Part shown: piece by piece, positions 42,789-51,747 of the stretch
Position numbering within the stretch: the first letter of the stretch is position 1
Layout of the letters: every line of letters begins with the position of its first letter
Source: Ferruginibacter sp.
Lineage (GTDB): Bacteria; Bacteroidota; Bacteroidia; Chitinophagales; Chitinophagaceae
Assembly (NCBI GenBank): GCA_019638575.1
Contig: JAHBTN010000007.1
Coordinates: 62,001-126,000 of the forward strand
Length of the DNA: 64,000 nucleotides
Direction: 5' to 3'
Made by a program: the position numbers and the translations under genes
Notes under the pieces: generated by a model
What the model was told of the DNA's origin: nothing
The model's database searches: none
What the model saw: only the letters and a program-made list of their open reading frames with translations

Positions 42789-44729
42789 TTAGTGTTTTGT
42801 TTCCAGCACTTCAATTTTTCCATGTTTTCTTAATTCATATTCTTTTGCCATTAAGAATATCAATGGGGTCACCAATAAAATATGTGTTGCAGATGTTAAT
42901 ACCCCGCCCACCATGGGCAATACAATAGGTTTCATCACATCACTACCTACACCGTGGCTCCAAAGAATGGGAATCAATGCAAAGAGAGAGACACTTACCG
43001 TCATTAATTTTGGCCGCAATCTTTTTGCTGCACCTGCAATTACATATTCCCGTAAATCTGCTTTTGTAATGGTATCTTTTGAATTACCTTTTTTATCAAC
43101 CAATTGCTGCATGGCATCGTTGAGGTAAATCACCATAACAATACCAGTTTCTACCGCCAATCCAAACAAGGCAATGAAACCAACTGCTACTGCCACAGAT
43201 AAATTCACACCCCAGAAATAGATCATTACTGCGCCACCAATTAAAGCAAATGGTATGGAAATCAAACTCAGGAATGCTTCTCTTGCATTGCGGAAGGCGA
43301 AATACATTGACAGGAAAATAATGAGCAGCACCACCGGTAAAATCATTTTCAATGTTTTTTCACTGCGTATCAGGTTTTCATACTGGCCGCTCCACTCCAA
43401 AAAATACCCCTTGGGTAATTTGGTAATCATTTTATCCAGTTTTTCTTTAGCCTCATTAACAGTACCGCCCAAATCCCTTTCCCGTACATTAAATAAAACC
43501 GTTCCCCTAAGCATCGCATTTTCAGAATTAATCATCGGGGGGCCTTCTGTGATTTTTACATCGGCAACAGCTTCTAATGGCACAGGACCAAATTTCATAG
43601 TTTGTACCTGTAAACGTTTTAAAGATTCAAGATTGCTTCTAAAATCCTGGCCAAATCTTGCATTTACAGAAAAGCGCTGTCGCCCTTCTACGGTTGTAGT
43701 AAGCCGCATTCCGCCTAATGCTATTTCCACCACACTGTTTACATCATCCACAGTTAAACCGTACCGTCCTATTTCATCCCGCTTTACAATAATGTCAATG
43801 TATTTGCCGCCAGTTATGGGTTCCACATACAAATCTTTTACACCTTCAATGCCTTCCAGTTCTTTTTTTACTTTTTCTGCAAAGGCATAAATCGTATCAA
43901 GGTTTTGTCCATATACTTTTACACCAACATCAGTTCGGATACCTGTTGAAAGCATATTGATACGGTTGATAATAGGTTGTGTCCATCCGTTGGTAACACC
44001 GGGTATCTGCAACTTGGCATTGAGTTCATTGATAATATCATTTTTACTCAATCCCTTTCTCCATTCCGATTGAGGTTTTAAAAGGATAATGGTTTCAATC
44101 ATGCTGATGGGGGAATTGTCGGTTGCCGTGTTGGCTCGTCCTGCTTTGCCCAAAACATTCTTCACTTCCGGTACAGATTTGATTAGTTTATCCTGTACTT
44201 GCAAAATCCGCTTGGCTTCACTGTTGGAAACATCCGGGAGTGTAACGGGCATGAATAAAATAGAGCCTTCATCCAGTGGCGGCATAAATTCTTTACCCAA
44301 ACTAAGCAGCATAGGAATACTGATTGCCAAAGCAATGATGTTAACAGCCAGTGTTGTTTTTCGCCATTTGATACAGGTACGGATAACCGGCTCGTATATT
44401 TTTTCCAGTATTCGGTTTACCGGGTTTTTGGTTTCGGGCCTGAAACGCCCTTTCATAAAAAAGGAAATTAAAACGGGGGCTAAGGTTAGCACCAGCAACG
44501 CATCCACAATCATGATGAATGTTTTTGTGAATGCCAGCGGGTGGAAGAGTTTCCCTTCCTGGCCGGTTAGTAAAAACACCGGCAAAAAAGAAGTGATGAT
44601 TATAATGGTAGAAAAGAATACACCCCTTGACACCTGTATGCTGGCTTTTTCAATCAACCGCATCCTTTCCAACTCCGGAATACGGTAGTAGGTTTGTTTA
44701 CGTTTTAGTTTATTGAACAATTTTTTCAT
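42789..44729 (-). CDS. CusA-type heavy-metal RND pump, C-terminal part (split gene)
   Basis: These 646 residues hold the second part of a CusA pump. They start inside a cytoplasmic loop (MKKLFNKLKRKQTYYRIPEL), then give ERMRLIEKASIQVSRGVFFS, the SFLPVFLLTGQEGKLFHPLA helix, the metal-porter segments and the last helices (AVAVGFIALFGLAVETGIVM). The first part is the next frame upstream (44733-46013). Both are in the same reading frame and are divided only by TAA-ACA before this ATG. So either one nonsense codon broke the gene, or the two parts are made separately and join in the membrane. TolC follows. Confidence 0.85.
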   Translation of the reverse strand: MKKLFNKLKRKQTYYRIPELERMRLIEKASIQVSRGVFFSTIIIITSFLPVFLLTGQEGKLFHPLAFTKTFIMIVDALLVLTLAPVLISFFMKGRFRPETKNPVNRILEKIYEPVIRTCIKWRKTTLAVNIIALAISIPMLLSLGKEFMPPLDEGSILFMPVTLPDVSNSEAKRILQVQDKLIKSVPEVKNVLGKAGRANTATDNSPISMIETIILLKPQSEWRKGLSKNDIINELNAKLQIPGVTNGWTQPIINRINMLSTGIRTDVGVKVYGQNLDTIYAFAEKVKKELEGIEGVKDLYVEPITGGKYIDIIVKRDEIGRYGLTVDDVNSVVEIALGGMRLTTTVEGRQRFSVNARFGQDFRSNLESLKRLQVQTMKFGPVPLEAVADVKITEGPPMINSENAMLRGTVLFNVRERDLGGTVNEAKEKLDKMITKLPKGYFLEWSGQYENLIRSEKTLKMILPVVLLIIFLSMYFAFRNAREAFLSLISIPFALIGGAVMIYFWGVNLSVAVAVGFIALFGLAVETGIVMVIYLNDAMQQLVDKKGNSKDTITKADLREYVIAGAAKRLRPKLMTVSVSLFALIPILWSHGVGSDVMKPIVLPMVGGVLTSATHILLVTPLIFLMAKEYELRKHGKIEVLETKH

Positions 44730-44732
44730 TGT

Positions 44733-46013
44733 TTAGGATTTAGGGGTGTGTTGATTTTGATAGTCTGATAAATGCCGGTAGGCATTCTCACTCATAATAA
44801 TTCCATTGTCTACAATTACACCGATAGCCAGAGCAATACCTGTTAGTGACATGATATTGGAGGATATACCAAACATATTCAGCAGGATGAAACTGATAGC
44901 AATGGTTATCGGAATCTGAATAATGATGCTTAATGCACTGCGCCAGTGAAAAAGAAAGATGATAACGATCAGCGCCACTACAGCCATTTCTTCAATCAGT
45001 TTTATTTTAATGTTGCCGATGGCTGCTTCAATCAGTTCACTTCGGTCGTAGGCGGTTTTAAAGGTTACACCTTCGGGCAATCCTTTTTGCACATCTTTCA
45101 TTTTCTCTTTTACGGCATTGATTACCTTATCTGCATTTTCGCCATAACGCATCACTACAATACCACCCACTACCTCCCCTTCACCGTTTTCATCAAAAAT
45201 GCCCAATCGTAAATCGCCACCCATCTGTACCGTGCCAATATCCTTCACCCTTACCGGAATACCATTGTTGTTGCCCACTGCAATAGCTTCGATGTCGTCT
45301 TTATTTTTAATGTAGCCTAATCCCCGGATGATATAAGCCATATCACTCATTTCAAATTTGCGGCCGCCCACATCATTGTTACTGGCTTTTACTTTGTTCA
45401 TTACATCCATCAGGCTTATGTTATAGAACTGTAATTTTACCGGATCAACCACTAACTGGTATTGTTTTTCAAAACCGCCAAAGGATGCCACTTCGGCAAC
45501 ACCGGGCACCGTTTGCAATGCCAGTTTTACATACCAGTCCTGCAAGGCTCTTTGTTCCCCGAGGTCAAGGTTTTTTGTGTCCAGTGTGTACCAGAAAACA
45601 TGACCAACCCCTGTACCATCGGGGCCAAGTGTGGGTGTTACACCTGTAGGCAATAAGCGTTGTGCATAATTCAGCCGTTCCAGTACTCTTGTTCTTGCCC
45701 AATACACATCTACATCATCTTCAAAAATCACATACACAAAACTCATCCCGAACATAGAAGTGCCCCTGATGTTTTTCACTTTTGGAATGCCTTGCAAATT
45801 GCTTACCAGCGGATAGGTAACCTGGTCTTCCATGATCTGAGGGCCACGGCCCATCCATTCGGTAAAGACGATCACCTGGTTTTCGCTGAGATCAGGGATT
45901 GCATCAATGGGGTTTTTCTTGATGTTTATTATACCCCAGGTAAACAATCCTGCTGCAATCAGCAAAACGATGTACCGGTTTTTTAATGACCAGGAAATTA
46001 ATTTAGGAATCAT
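44733..46013 (-). CDS. CusA-type heavy-metal RND pump, N-terminal part (split gene)
   Basis: The frame extends to a GTG at 46034, but ATG at 46013 gives MIPKLISWSLKNRYIVLLIA, the usual CusA start; the GTG lies in a repeat. The part contains KKNPIDAIPDLSENQVIVFT, the first porter domain, and helices up to SLTGIALAIGVIVDNGIIMS, i.e. the helix that carries charged residues of the proton relay, ending ENAYRHLSDYQNQHTPKS. The stop TAA at 44733-44735 is in frame with the next gene. It needs the second part (42789) to make a pump. Upstream is a DUF3347 gene. Confidence 0.85.
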   Translation of the reverse strand: MIPKLISWSLKNRYIVLLIAAGLFTWGIINIKKNPIDAIPDLSENQVIVFTEWMGRGPQIMEDQVTYPLVSNLQGIPKVKNIRGTSMFGMSFVYVIFEDDVDVYWARTRVLERLNYAQRLLPTGVTPTLGPDGTGVGHVFWYTLDTKNLDLGEQRALQDWYVKLALQTVPGVAEVASFGGFEKQYQLVVDPVKLQFYNISLMDVMNKVKASNNDVGGRKFEMSDMAYIIRGLGYIKNKDDIEAIAVGNNNGIPVRVKDIGTVQMGGDLRLGIFDENGEGEVVGGIVVMRYGENADKVINAVKEKMKDVQKGLPEGVTFKTAYDRSELIEAAIGNIKIKLIEEMAVVALIVIIFLFHWRSALSIIIQIPITIAISFILLNMFGISSNIMSLTGIALAIGVIVDNGIIMSENAYRHLSDYQNQHTPKS

Positions 46014-46026
46014 AATGATTTTTTTT

Positions 46027-46065
46027 GGCCTCACCCTCGTTCTCCCGATAAAATCGGGAGAGGCC
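46027..46065. repeat. REP-like hairpin between DUF3347 and cusA genes
   Basis: tctcccgat-aaa-atcgggaga (46041-46061) is a perfect 9-bp stem with a 3-base loop, nested in ggcc (46027-46030) and ggcc (46062-46065). The ctcccgat/atcgggag palindrome with flanking GGCC is of a kind found as interspersed repeats in many genomes. It may also shape mRNA levels between the two genes. Confidence 0.55.
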
Positions 46066-46127
46066 GGACAGGCGTTTATAATCTTTCAATCATACTAACG
46101 TATCAACATGGAAGCATGACTCAACAT

Positions 46128-46751
46128 TTATTTCATCATTTCTTCTACACTACCGCAGGTCATCATCTTATCTCCAAAATAGGGATTGCGAATTTCCTTT
46201 GTTTCACTCAGCCACATGGCTCCTTTGTTATCCTGTGCCATTGGGCAATGATCATGATACAAAGCCATACCTGCACCAAATGCTTTTACCATATCGTACA
46301 TATCTTTACTCATCATGACAAAATGCTCCCGCTGATGTTCAATTTTATTTTTCGAAATGTGTTCTGCATGTTCTTTCAGGTCGGCTTCAATATCATCATA
46401 TACTTTTTTCTGGTCGGCACTCAATAGTGATTTATCAAACCCCTTCATAACATCAACCATTTTTCCTGAGGCTGCAGCCGCTTCAGTTTCATTTTCGTTA
46501 GCCAGCGCATTTTTAACCGCCAGGTAATCTGCCACCATTGATTTCATAAAGGTTGAAACAGCGGGATCAACAGTAGCGAATGTGGTTGCTACCATTTTCA
46601 CATTGTCATCTGCCGTCGTATTGTCTTTCATGGGCATGGGCATACTGTCATGGTTCATACCCGTGCTGTTGTCTTTTGCAGAATTGTTGCTGTTGCAGGA
46701 AACCACGGCTACAGCTGCGATTACCATTAAAGCAAGGATTATCTTTTTCAT
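46128..46751 (-). CDS. DUF3347 exported lipoprotein
   Basis: The 207-residue protein is a lipoprotein (MKKIILALMVIAAVAVVSCN) with a Met/His-rich linker (MNHDSMPMPMKDNTTADD) and a C-terminal DUF3347 domain ending LYHDHCPMAQDNKGAMWLSE and IRNPYFGDKMMTCGS. DUF3347 occurs fused to or beside CusB adaptors in Bacteroidota, and the HCPM and Met/Cys residues probably bind Cu(I). It is upstream of the split cusA, separated by the REP-like hairpin. Confidence 0.88.
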   Translation of the reverse strand: MKKIILALMVIAAVAVVSCNSNNSAKDNSTGMNHDSMPMPMKDNTTADDNVKMVATTFATVDPAVSTFMKSMVADYLAVKNALANENETEAAAASGKMVDVMKGFDKSLLSADQKKVYDDIEADLKEHAEHISKNKIEHQREHFVMMSKDMYDMVKAFGAGMALYHDHCPMAQDNKGAMWLSETKEIRNPYFGDKMMTCGSVEEMMK

Positions 46752-46770
46752 TTGTATAATTTTTAGTTGA

Positions 46771-47229
46771 TTAATGTTTGTGATTGGAATGATCGTCTTT
46801 TTGCTCTTTTAACGCCATGCCACATTTAGGGCAGTTACCGGGCTTATCATAAGTTTTATCCCCTTCGCATTTCATGGGGCAGCTATAAGCTACAACAGCC
46901 GTTTCTTTTTCTTTCAAAGCCATACCGCATTTTGAACATTTACCGGGTTTGTCGCTCGTTACATCCGGATGCATGGGACAGGTATAGGTTTTCATTACTT
47001 CCATTTTCATTTGTTCTTTGTTGGATTTGGTTAAATCCATCCCGCATTTGGGGCATTTGCCTGGTTTATCATAGGTTTTATCTCCCTCGCATTTCATGGG
47101 GCAACTGTATTTCATCTGCTCCATTTTTTGTTTAGGTGCTTTTGATTTTTGTTTTGTACTGTCCTGTGCAAACAGGGAAACAGATACGATGGTTAACGCC
47201 GCCATCATCAGCATCTTAATTGCTTTCAT
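46771..47229 (-). CDS. Periplasmic protein with three tandem heavy-metal-binding domains
   Basis: The longest frame begins at 47301, but the ATG at 47229 gives a proper signal peptide (MKAIKMLMMAALTIVSVSLFA-Q). Three HMBD repeats follow: YSCPMKCEGDKTYDKPGKCP with KCGMDL, YTCPMHPDVTSDKPGKCSKC, and YSCPMKCEGDKTYDKPGNCP with KCGMAL, then a His tail HSNHKH. Repeats 1 and 3 are nearly identical and carry an extra Cys-Glu-Gly insertion. It probably buffers or presents copper to the two HMBD adaptors of the same operon. Confidence 0.88.
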   Translation of the reverse strand: MKAIKMLMMAALTIVSVSLFAQDSTKQKSKAPKQKMEQMKYSCPMKCEGDKTYDKPGKCPKCGMDLTKSNKEQMKMEVMKTYTCPMHPDVTSDKPGKCSKCGMALKEKETAVVAYSCPMKCEGDKTYDKPGNCPKCGMALKEQKDDHSNHKH

Positions 47230-47329
47230 TTTAATTTGATTTAATTGTAAAAAATTGCAAAATACATAGCATAGGTAAATGCCAATAGCCCGGCAAATCA
47301 ATTGCCTGGCTCAACAAGTGGGAACTGTA

Positions 47330-47728
47330 TTAAATACGGAAAACGCAGTTGCGAATGTAAACGGGAACGCCTTGCGTTCGGGGAGGAGCATTGCTGTTAG
47401 GGCTTTCTTCAGTTAAAGAAGGAAATGCTATTTCGGGTAATTGAATATAGGCAGACGGTAAAGCTGTTGCCATTAACTGCATCAATTGCAGGTTACTCTC
47501 GGTTACCTTTTGTGCTGAATCATCTTTTAAAAATTTGTGTTCATCCTTGCAGCAGCCGTTATCTTTTGACTCGGTTTTCTCCATGCCGCAGTTACCGCAG
47601 GTTTTGGAATTTTGATGTCCCAAACCCCAATCGGCCAGCTTGCCCATGCAATAATGCATGTGTATCGTGGCTCCTGAAGAAGTACCCAGATACAAAACGG
47701 CTAATATGGCGGTGATGAACTTTTTCAT
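47330..47728 (-). CDS. HYC_CC_PP family exported protein
   Basis: The 132-residue protein has a signal peptide (MKKFITAILAVLYLGTSSGA) and the marks of the HYC_CC_PP family: MHYCMGKLADWG, the pair CGNCGMEKTE, CCKDEHKF and a C-terminal APPRTQGVPVYIRNC. The family is linked to metal efflux genes in Bacteroidota and is not characterised; the Cys/His suggests metal binding. It follows a TAnnTTTG box by 14 bp and probably leads the operon to HMBD, DUF3347 and cusA. Confidence 0.82.
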   Translation of the reverse strand: MKKFITAILAVLYLGTSSGATIHMHYCMGKLADWGLGHQNSKTCGNCGMEKTESKDNGCCKDEHKFLKDDSAQKVTESNLQLMQLMATALPSAYIQLPEIAFPSLTEESPNSNAPPRTQGVPVYIRNCVFRI

Positions 47729-47742
47729 GTTTTAAACTGCTA

Positions 47743-47750
47743 CAAAAGTA
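47743..47750 (-). promoter_or_regulatory. -7 promoter box before the second efflux operon
   Basis: Minus strand reads TACTTTTG, an exact TAnnTTTG match, 14 bp before the ATG of the HYC_CC_PP gene. No clear TTG at the -33 spacing. Confidence 0.4.
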
Positions 47751-47894
47751 TAACAATTTTTTTGAGGATTCTTACATAATTCTGCTAACTATTTATACTT
47801 AAATGACTTAAACCCTATTTACAACAGTCTTTTTTGCGTACAAAAAGGAATTTAAAAGCTTTCCAGAAAAACTGCCCTATTGATCTAAATAGTA

Positions 47895-48650
47895 TCATAA
47901 TAACATCGTTAACAGCATGGCCGCACTCATTCCAATCATCAGTGCATCTTCAATAATTGTAATGGTGCTCATGGGTAAATTAAATACATCGCCCAGGCAG
48001 GCACATTTTATTTTACGCTTATTGAAAACACTTTGCAGCACACCAATTATACTTACTGACATTACAATAAAGGTAATACTATTGGTTAGTATGGGATTGA
48101 AACCGGTAAGGAATGCAATTCCCAGGGCCAGCTCAATGAAGGCATAAACATACCCCCAACTGTTCCATTTTTTTGCAATCACATCATACATCGAGTAACT
48201 CTCCGCAAAGCCTTTCAGGTTAAGCAATTTGAAAAATGAAAAAACCAAAAAGAACCCGGCCATAAAATTACTCATCCAGCGCATCCATACAAAATCACCA
48301 ACTACCCATTCGTTCAGCATGGTTATACCGGTAATAAATGCAAATATTAACAGAATGGGTTTGTAAGTTGCTAACCAGGTACTGGTTTCTTCAACTTCTT
48401 CTGTATTAACTGGCAGGTGCTGTTGATTGTTATCTGTTAATTGATATTTCGGATAGTCTTTCAATGCTTCCTGTAAAATGGCTGTTGCGATGTGCTTATC
48501 CATTTTGATAGTTGCTTCACCTTTGGCAAGATCAATATTTACATCACTTACTGCATCTACTTTTGATAAAAGGTTTTGCACTTTTGCCTGGCAACCGGTG
48601 CAGGTCATTCCGGAAACTTTATAGGTATGTGTCATGTCTGTTAATTTCAT
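47895..48650 (-). CDS. HMA domain fused to a MauE/DoxX-like membrane protein
   Basis: The longest frame starts with a TTG at 48668; ATGs are at 48650 (MKLTDMTHTYK) and 48635. Residues near the start form an HMA domain with VSGMTCTGCQAKVQNLLSKV. From about residue 95 come four membrane helices (PILLIFAFITGITMLNEWVV, MSNFMAGFFLVFSFFKLLNL, AFIELALGIAFLTGF, IIEDALMIGMSAAMLLTMLL) with KIKCACLGDVFNLPMSTITI between, the MauE/DoxX layout with a redox-type CxC. Such fusions are common in Bacteroidota metal clusters; a role in metal-linked thiol chemistry in the inner membrane is likely. Confidence 0.82.
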   Translation of the reverse strand: MKLTDMTHTYKVSGMTCTGCQAKVQNLLSKVDAVSDVNIDLAKGEATIKMDKHIATAILQEALKDYPKYQLTDNNQQHLPVNTEEVEETSTWLATYKPILLIFAFITGITMLNEWVVGDFVWMRWMSNFMAGFFLVFSFFKLLNLKGFAESYSMYDVIAKKWNSWGYVYAFIELALGIAFLTGFNPILTNSITFIVMSVSIIGVLQSVFNKRKIKCACLGDVFNLPMSTITIIEDALMIGMSAAMLLTMLL

Positions 48651-48711
48651 GACACAAAGTTCCTTCAAACGGGAAGTAGTATTGTTACAGAATTATGGAT
48701 ATGATTTATAC

Positions 48712-49329
48712 CTAAACGGCTTTTTTTTGAAAGCTGCAAAAAGTAAATGACTGCGAAGTATTAAAAGGCGTTTGATGTATTTCCTCAATACATTTTATTT
48801 TTTTGAAATTTTTGGAAAGCGCATTGGTGAGTTGCTGCTGCGAATAGCGGTGAACCGGCAGGCCGCTGCATTTTTCGGGGCCTTTTTCTGAGAATGTACC
48901 TACAATCAATTTGCCTTCATCTTTAACGGAACCGGCAATCTGTTTTTTATATGCCGTTATATCTTTTTTATCAGTCACAAAGTGAAACACAGCCCTGTCG
49001 TGCCAGCAATCATATTTTTTTACGGGATGAAAATTCAATACATCCGATTCAACCCACTTAATTCTATTTGCTTTTTTGCCTAAACGCTTCCGGGCATTTT
49101 GCAGGGCTTTGGCAGAAATATCGAGTACGGTAATATCTTTATAGCCTTCCTGCAATAAAACATCGGCCAGGTAACTGTCGCCACCACCTACATCAATTAT
49201 GGCAGCATCTTTAGGAATATTTAAGTCTTTAATGAATTGTACCGACGTTTCGGGGAAGGGCTGAAACCAGCTTTTTTCTGAATCGGCTTTTGTTTCAAAT
49301 ACTTTTTCCCAGTGTTGTTTTAGCGGCAT
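48712..49329 (-). CDS. Class I SAM-dependent methyltransferase (paralogue of 18136 gene)
   Basis: The 205-residue protein has HWEKVFETKADSEKSWFQPF at the start, motif I AAIIDVGGGDSYLADVLLQE near residues 42-61 (GGGD rather than GCGT), motif II ITVLDIS, and CWHDRAVFHFVTDKKDI. It clearly shares ancestry with the gene at 18136. Substrate unknown. It stands between the AraC-type regulator with a metal-type N terminus and the HMA-MauE gene, in the metal region. Confidence 0.82.
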   Translation of the reverse strand: MPLKQHWEKVFETKADSEKSWFQPFPETSVQFIKDLNIPKDAAIIDVGGGDSYLADVLLQEGYKDITVLDISAKALQNARKRLGKKANRIKWVESDVLNFHPVKKYDCWHDRAVFHFVTDKKDITAYKKQIAGSVKDEGKLIVGTFSEKGPEKCSGLPVHRYSQQQLTNALSKNFKKIKCIEEIHQTPFNTSQSFTFCSFQKKAV

Positions 49330-49372
49330 GTTACAAAATTAAAATGTTTGTTATTGAATTGCGTAACATAAG

Positions 49373-49933
49373 TTACAATTCATCCAGTGATTTTCGTTGC
49401 GGATTACCCAATTTTTTAAAATGACTTGGGGTAAGCCCCGTAATTTTCTTAAACTGTGCTGAAATATGGGCCACACTGCTGTATCCTAACCGGAAAGAAA
49501 TTTCGCTGAGATTGAGTTCACCATATACCAGCCATTCTTTTACTTTTTCAATTTTTTGGAGGATAAAAAATTGTTCAACCGTAATTCCTTCCACTTCGGA
49601 AAACAAACGGGAGATATAGCTGTAGTCTTTATGGAGGGCATTACTCAAATATACACTGATGCTGAAATGTTCTTCTACATAGCCTGACTGTACTTTTTTG
49701 ATAAGCAGGCTTTTTATTTTTTCAATCTGTTTTTGCTTTTTATCGTCCAATATTTCAAAGCCCAATTGCAATAAGCGGCTGTTAAGCTGCTGCATTTGCT
49801 TTACAGATGGTTGTTTGCTTAGTTCTGCCTCTCCCATTGAAACTTTAAGGGGTTTCAGTTTCAGGTTTTCCAGTTCCTGCTTAACCACCATGATGCAGCG
49901 GTTGCAAACCATGTTTTTTATGTAGAGATTCAT
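49373..49933 (-). CDS. AraC-family regulator with HMA-like CxxC N terminus
   Basis: ATG at 49933 gives MNLYIKNMVCNRCIMVVKQE, a short HMA-like beta-alpha-beta start with the metal loop MVCNRC, in place of the usual cupin sensor. The longer frame from 50023 adds a poor, hydrophobic stretch. The C-terminal two thirds hold an AraC double helix-turn-helix: YLSNALHKDYSYISRLFSEV, LSEISFRLGYSSVAHISAQF and KKITGLTPSHFKKL. A metal or redox signal via the two cysteines is the natural inference. It is divergent from the AraC gene at 50177 across a 243-bp gap. Confidence 0.85.
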   Translation of the reverse strand: MNLYIKNMVCNRCIMVVKQELENLKLKPLKVSMGEAELSKQPSVKQMQQLNSRLLQLGFEILDDKKQKQIEKIKSLLIKKVQSGYVEEHFSISVYLSNALHKDYSYISRLFSEVEGITVEQFFILQKIEKVKEWLVYGELNLSEISFRLGYSSVAHISAQFKKITGLTPSHFKKLGNPQRKSLDEL

Positions 49934-50176
49934 TCGATAAGTCTTATGTTCATCACTTTCAAACATCAAAAATAAGCTGAAAAAACAATAGAGTATAGTT
50001 TGGTTTTTTAATCCATCTTTCATTTTCTAATTATCCAAGTCTATGTTATTCTCTCTTTTTTTCCTTTTATAGGTAAAATTATATGAGTTAAAAAGAAGTA
50101 ATTCACTTGAAAAAATTAACTTTATAACCGATTAATCCCTAGTCATTCCTTTTTATCCGGCTGTAAGAGTGAAAAT

Positions 50177-51154
50177 ATGATTCGTATGAATTTAGAACTT
50201 ACTTTACCCAATGATTCAATTCTTGAGTTCCAGCCTGGGCTACCTCCTGATTATGATGGCCCCCTTCTTAGAGGTTCAACTGCTGTGTCAGCAAAGGCTA
50301 ATCTTGCAGAAGTAGTAATGCAACAATTAACAGGTGTTGACTATTTTATAAGATTAAGTTCAGGCAGGCTACTAAAGAAGATTTTTGCAAAAGGGAAGAT
50401 TTCTCAATATGGCCTGTACACTAATTTTGTACTTAAAAATGATGCCAGAAAGGAGTTAAGCACTATTGGTAAATTTCATTTAAGGAAAGATCAATACATT
50501 TCATATTTAACCAAAGAAACAAACTGTAGCATATTATTTGGAAAAGATGAAGACTTCAGTACAATTGATTTTTTTTATTCCCCAAAATTGCTGCAGGAGT
50601 TGATTCCATTCTTTCCGGAACTATATCAGTTACTTGAGAAATCACCTCAAACGATATTAAATGGGAAAGGCGGTTGGTCTGTTCCTTCAATGAAAGAAAT
50701 TACCAATCAAATTCTTAATTGTCCATATGACGAAACAACAAGGCAATTTTATTATGATATAAAAGTTCGGGAATTATTATTTCAAATATTAGAGATATCG
50801 TTCAAAAGAAACAACAAATCATATCACTTTACGCCATTCGAAACGGCAAGAATTCATGAAGCCCGTTCTATACTTGAGAAATATATAGACAAAAAACCTC
50901 CTTCAATAAGGTCACTTTCACGTCAGGTAGCATTAAATGAGTTTAAACTAAAATCCGGATTTAGGAAATATTTTCACAGTGGAATATCTGAATGGTTGAT
51001 GGAACAAAAAATGCAACAGGCAAGGCAACTTATTCTAAATACCAATAAGCCAGTAAAAGAAATAGCAGGTTTAGTAGGCTATCCCCGCACCACTAATTTC
51101 ATTACAGCTTTTCGTAGACAGTTTGGGATAACGCCGGGAGCTTTAAGACGGTAA
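50177..51154 (+). CDS. AraC-family transcriptional regulator
   Basis: The 325-residue protein has an N-terminal sensor part of unknown type and a C-terminal AraC domain: IRSLSRQVALNEFKLKSGFR, WLMEQKMQQARQLILNTNKP, VKEIAGLVGYPRTTNFITAF and RRQFGITPGAL. It is the first gene of the plus-strand group with MauE-like and DUF6520 genes. AraC regulators of this kind in Bacteroidota are often PchR-like; here the target may be the redox or SusCD genes nearby. Start is ATG at 50177, with another ATG three codons later. Confidence 0.88.
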   Translation: MIRMNLELTLPNDSILEFQPGLPPDYDGPLLRGSTAVSAKANLAEVVMQQLTGVDYFIRLSSGRLLKKIFAKGKISQYGLYTNFVLKNDARKELSTIGKFHLRKDQYISYLTKETNCSILFGKDEDFSTIDFFYSPKLLQELIPFFPELYQLLEKSPQTILNGKGGWSVPSMKEITNQILNCPYDETTRQFYYDIKVRELLFQILEISFKRNNKSYHFTPFETARIHEARSILEKYIDKKPPSIRSLSRQVALNEFKLKSGFRKYFHSGISEWLMEQKMQQARQLILNTNKPVKEIAGLVGYPRTTNFITAFRRQFGITPGALRR

Positions 51155-51242
51155 GAATACTGCTTGCAAAACTTTATTATCCACTTACAAACAGGTTTGA
51201 TAAAATCGAATGAAAATAATATAAGAACTTTGTTTTTCATAG

Positions 51243-51710
51243 ATGCTGTTTATGAAAAACAAAGAAGTTTTAAATCGATTAAATCTTATAACCTGCTATC
51301 TCCTTGTCTTTTTGTTTACGTATACAGGGATAAGTAAATTAATAGATCATAGTGCTTTCCTTTCATCGCTCCTGCAATCTACTGTCATCAGAAACCAGGC
51401 GTCATTCATTTCATGGTTCATTCCAATATTTGAGCTTCTAACAGTTGTTCTACTACTATCTAACAAATACAGTAAAATTGGACTTCTATTTTCTTTATTG
51501 CTATTGATAATATTTACTCTTTACATTGCTTATATGATTTTATTCGTTCCACATCTACCCTGTTCTTGTGGGGGCGTATTAAAAGAGCTTTCCTGGAGTA
51601 ATCACATTCTTTTTAACAGCTTTTTTATACTACTGATTGTTATTTCTTTATTTTCTACCAAGCATAAACTTTTTATTGCAATAAACAGGACAAGCCGAAA
51701 ACCTGTATAA
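51243..51710 (+). CDS. MauE/DoxX-like redox-associated membrane protein
   Basis: The 155-residue protein has four membrane helices (LITCYLLVFLFTYTGISKLI, FISWFIPIFELLTVVLLLSN, IGLLFSLLLLIIFTLYIAYM, ILFNSFFILLIVISLF) and, before the last, the motif HLPCSCGGVLKELSWSNH with a redox-type CxC. This is the MauE-like family common in Bacteroidota, often found with DUF6520 peptides. It may pass electrons for thiol-disulfide exchange across the inner membrane. ATG 51243 or 51252. Confidence 0.85.
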   Translation: MLFMKNKEVLNRLNLITCYLLVFLFTYTGISKLIDHSAFLSSLLQSTVIRNQASFISWFIPIFELLTVVLLLSNKYSKIGLLFSLLLLIIFTLYIAYMILFVPHLPCSCGGVLKELSWSNHILFNSFFILLIVISLFSTKHKLFIAINRTSRKPV

Positions 51711-51747
51711 AATAGTAGGCAATATCTATTCATTTAAATATTATTGT

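Noticed and set aside
46014-46034. GTG start of the N-terminal CusA part
   Set aside because: It lies in the REP-like hairpin and adds residues not usual for CusA; ATG 46013 fits the family.
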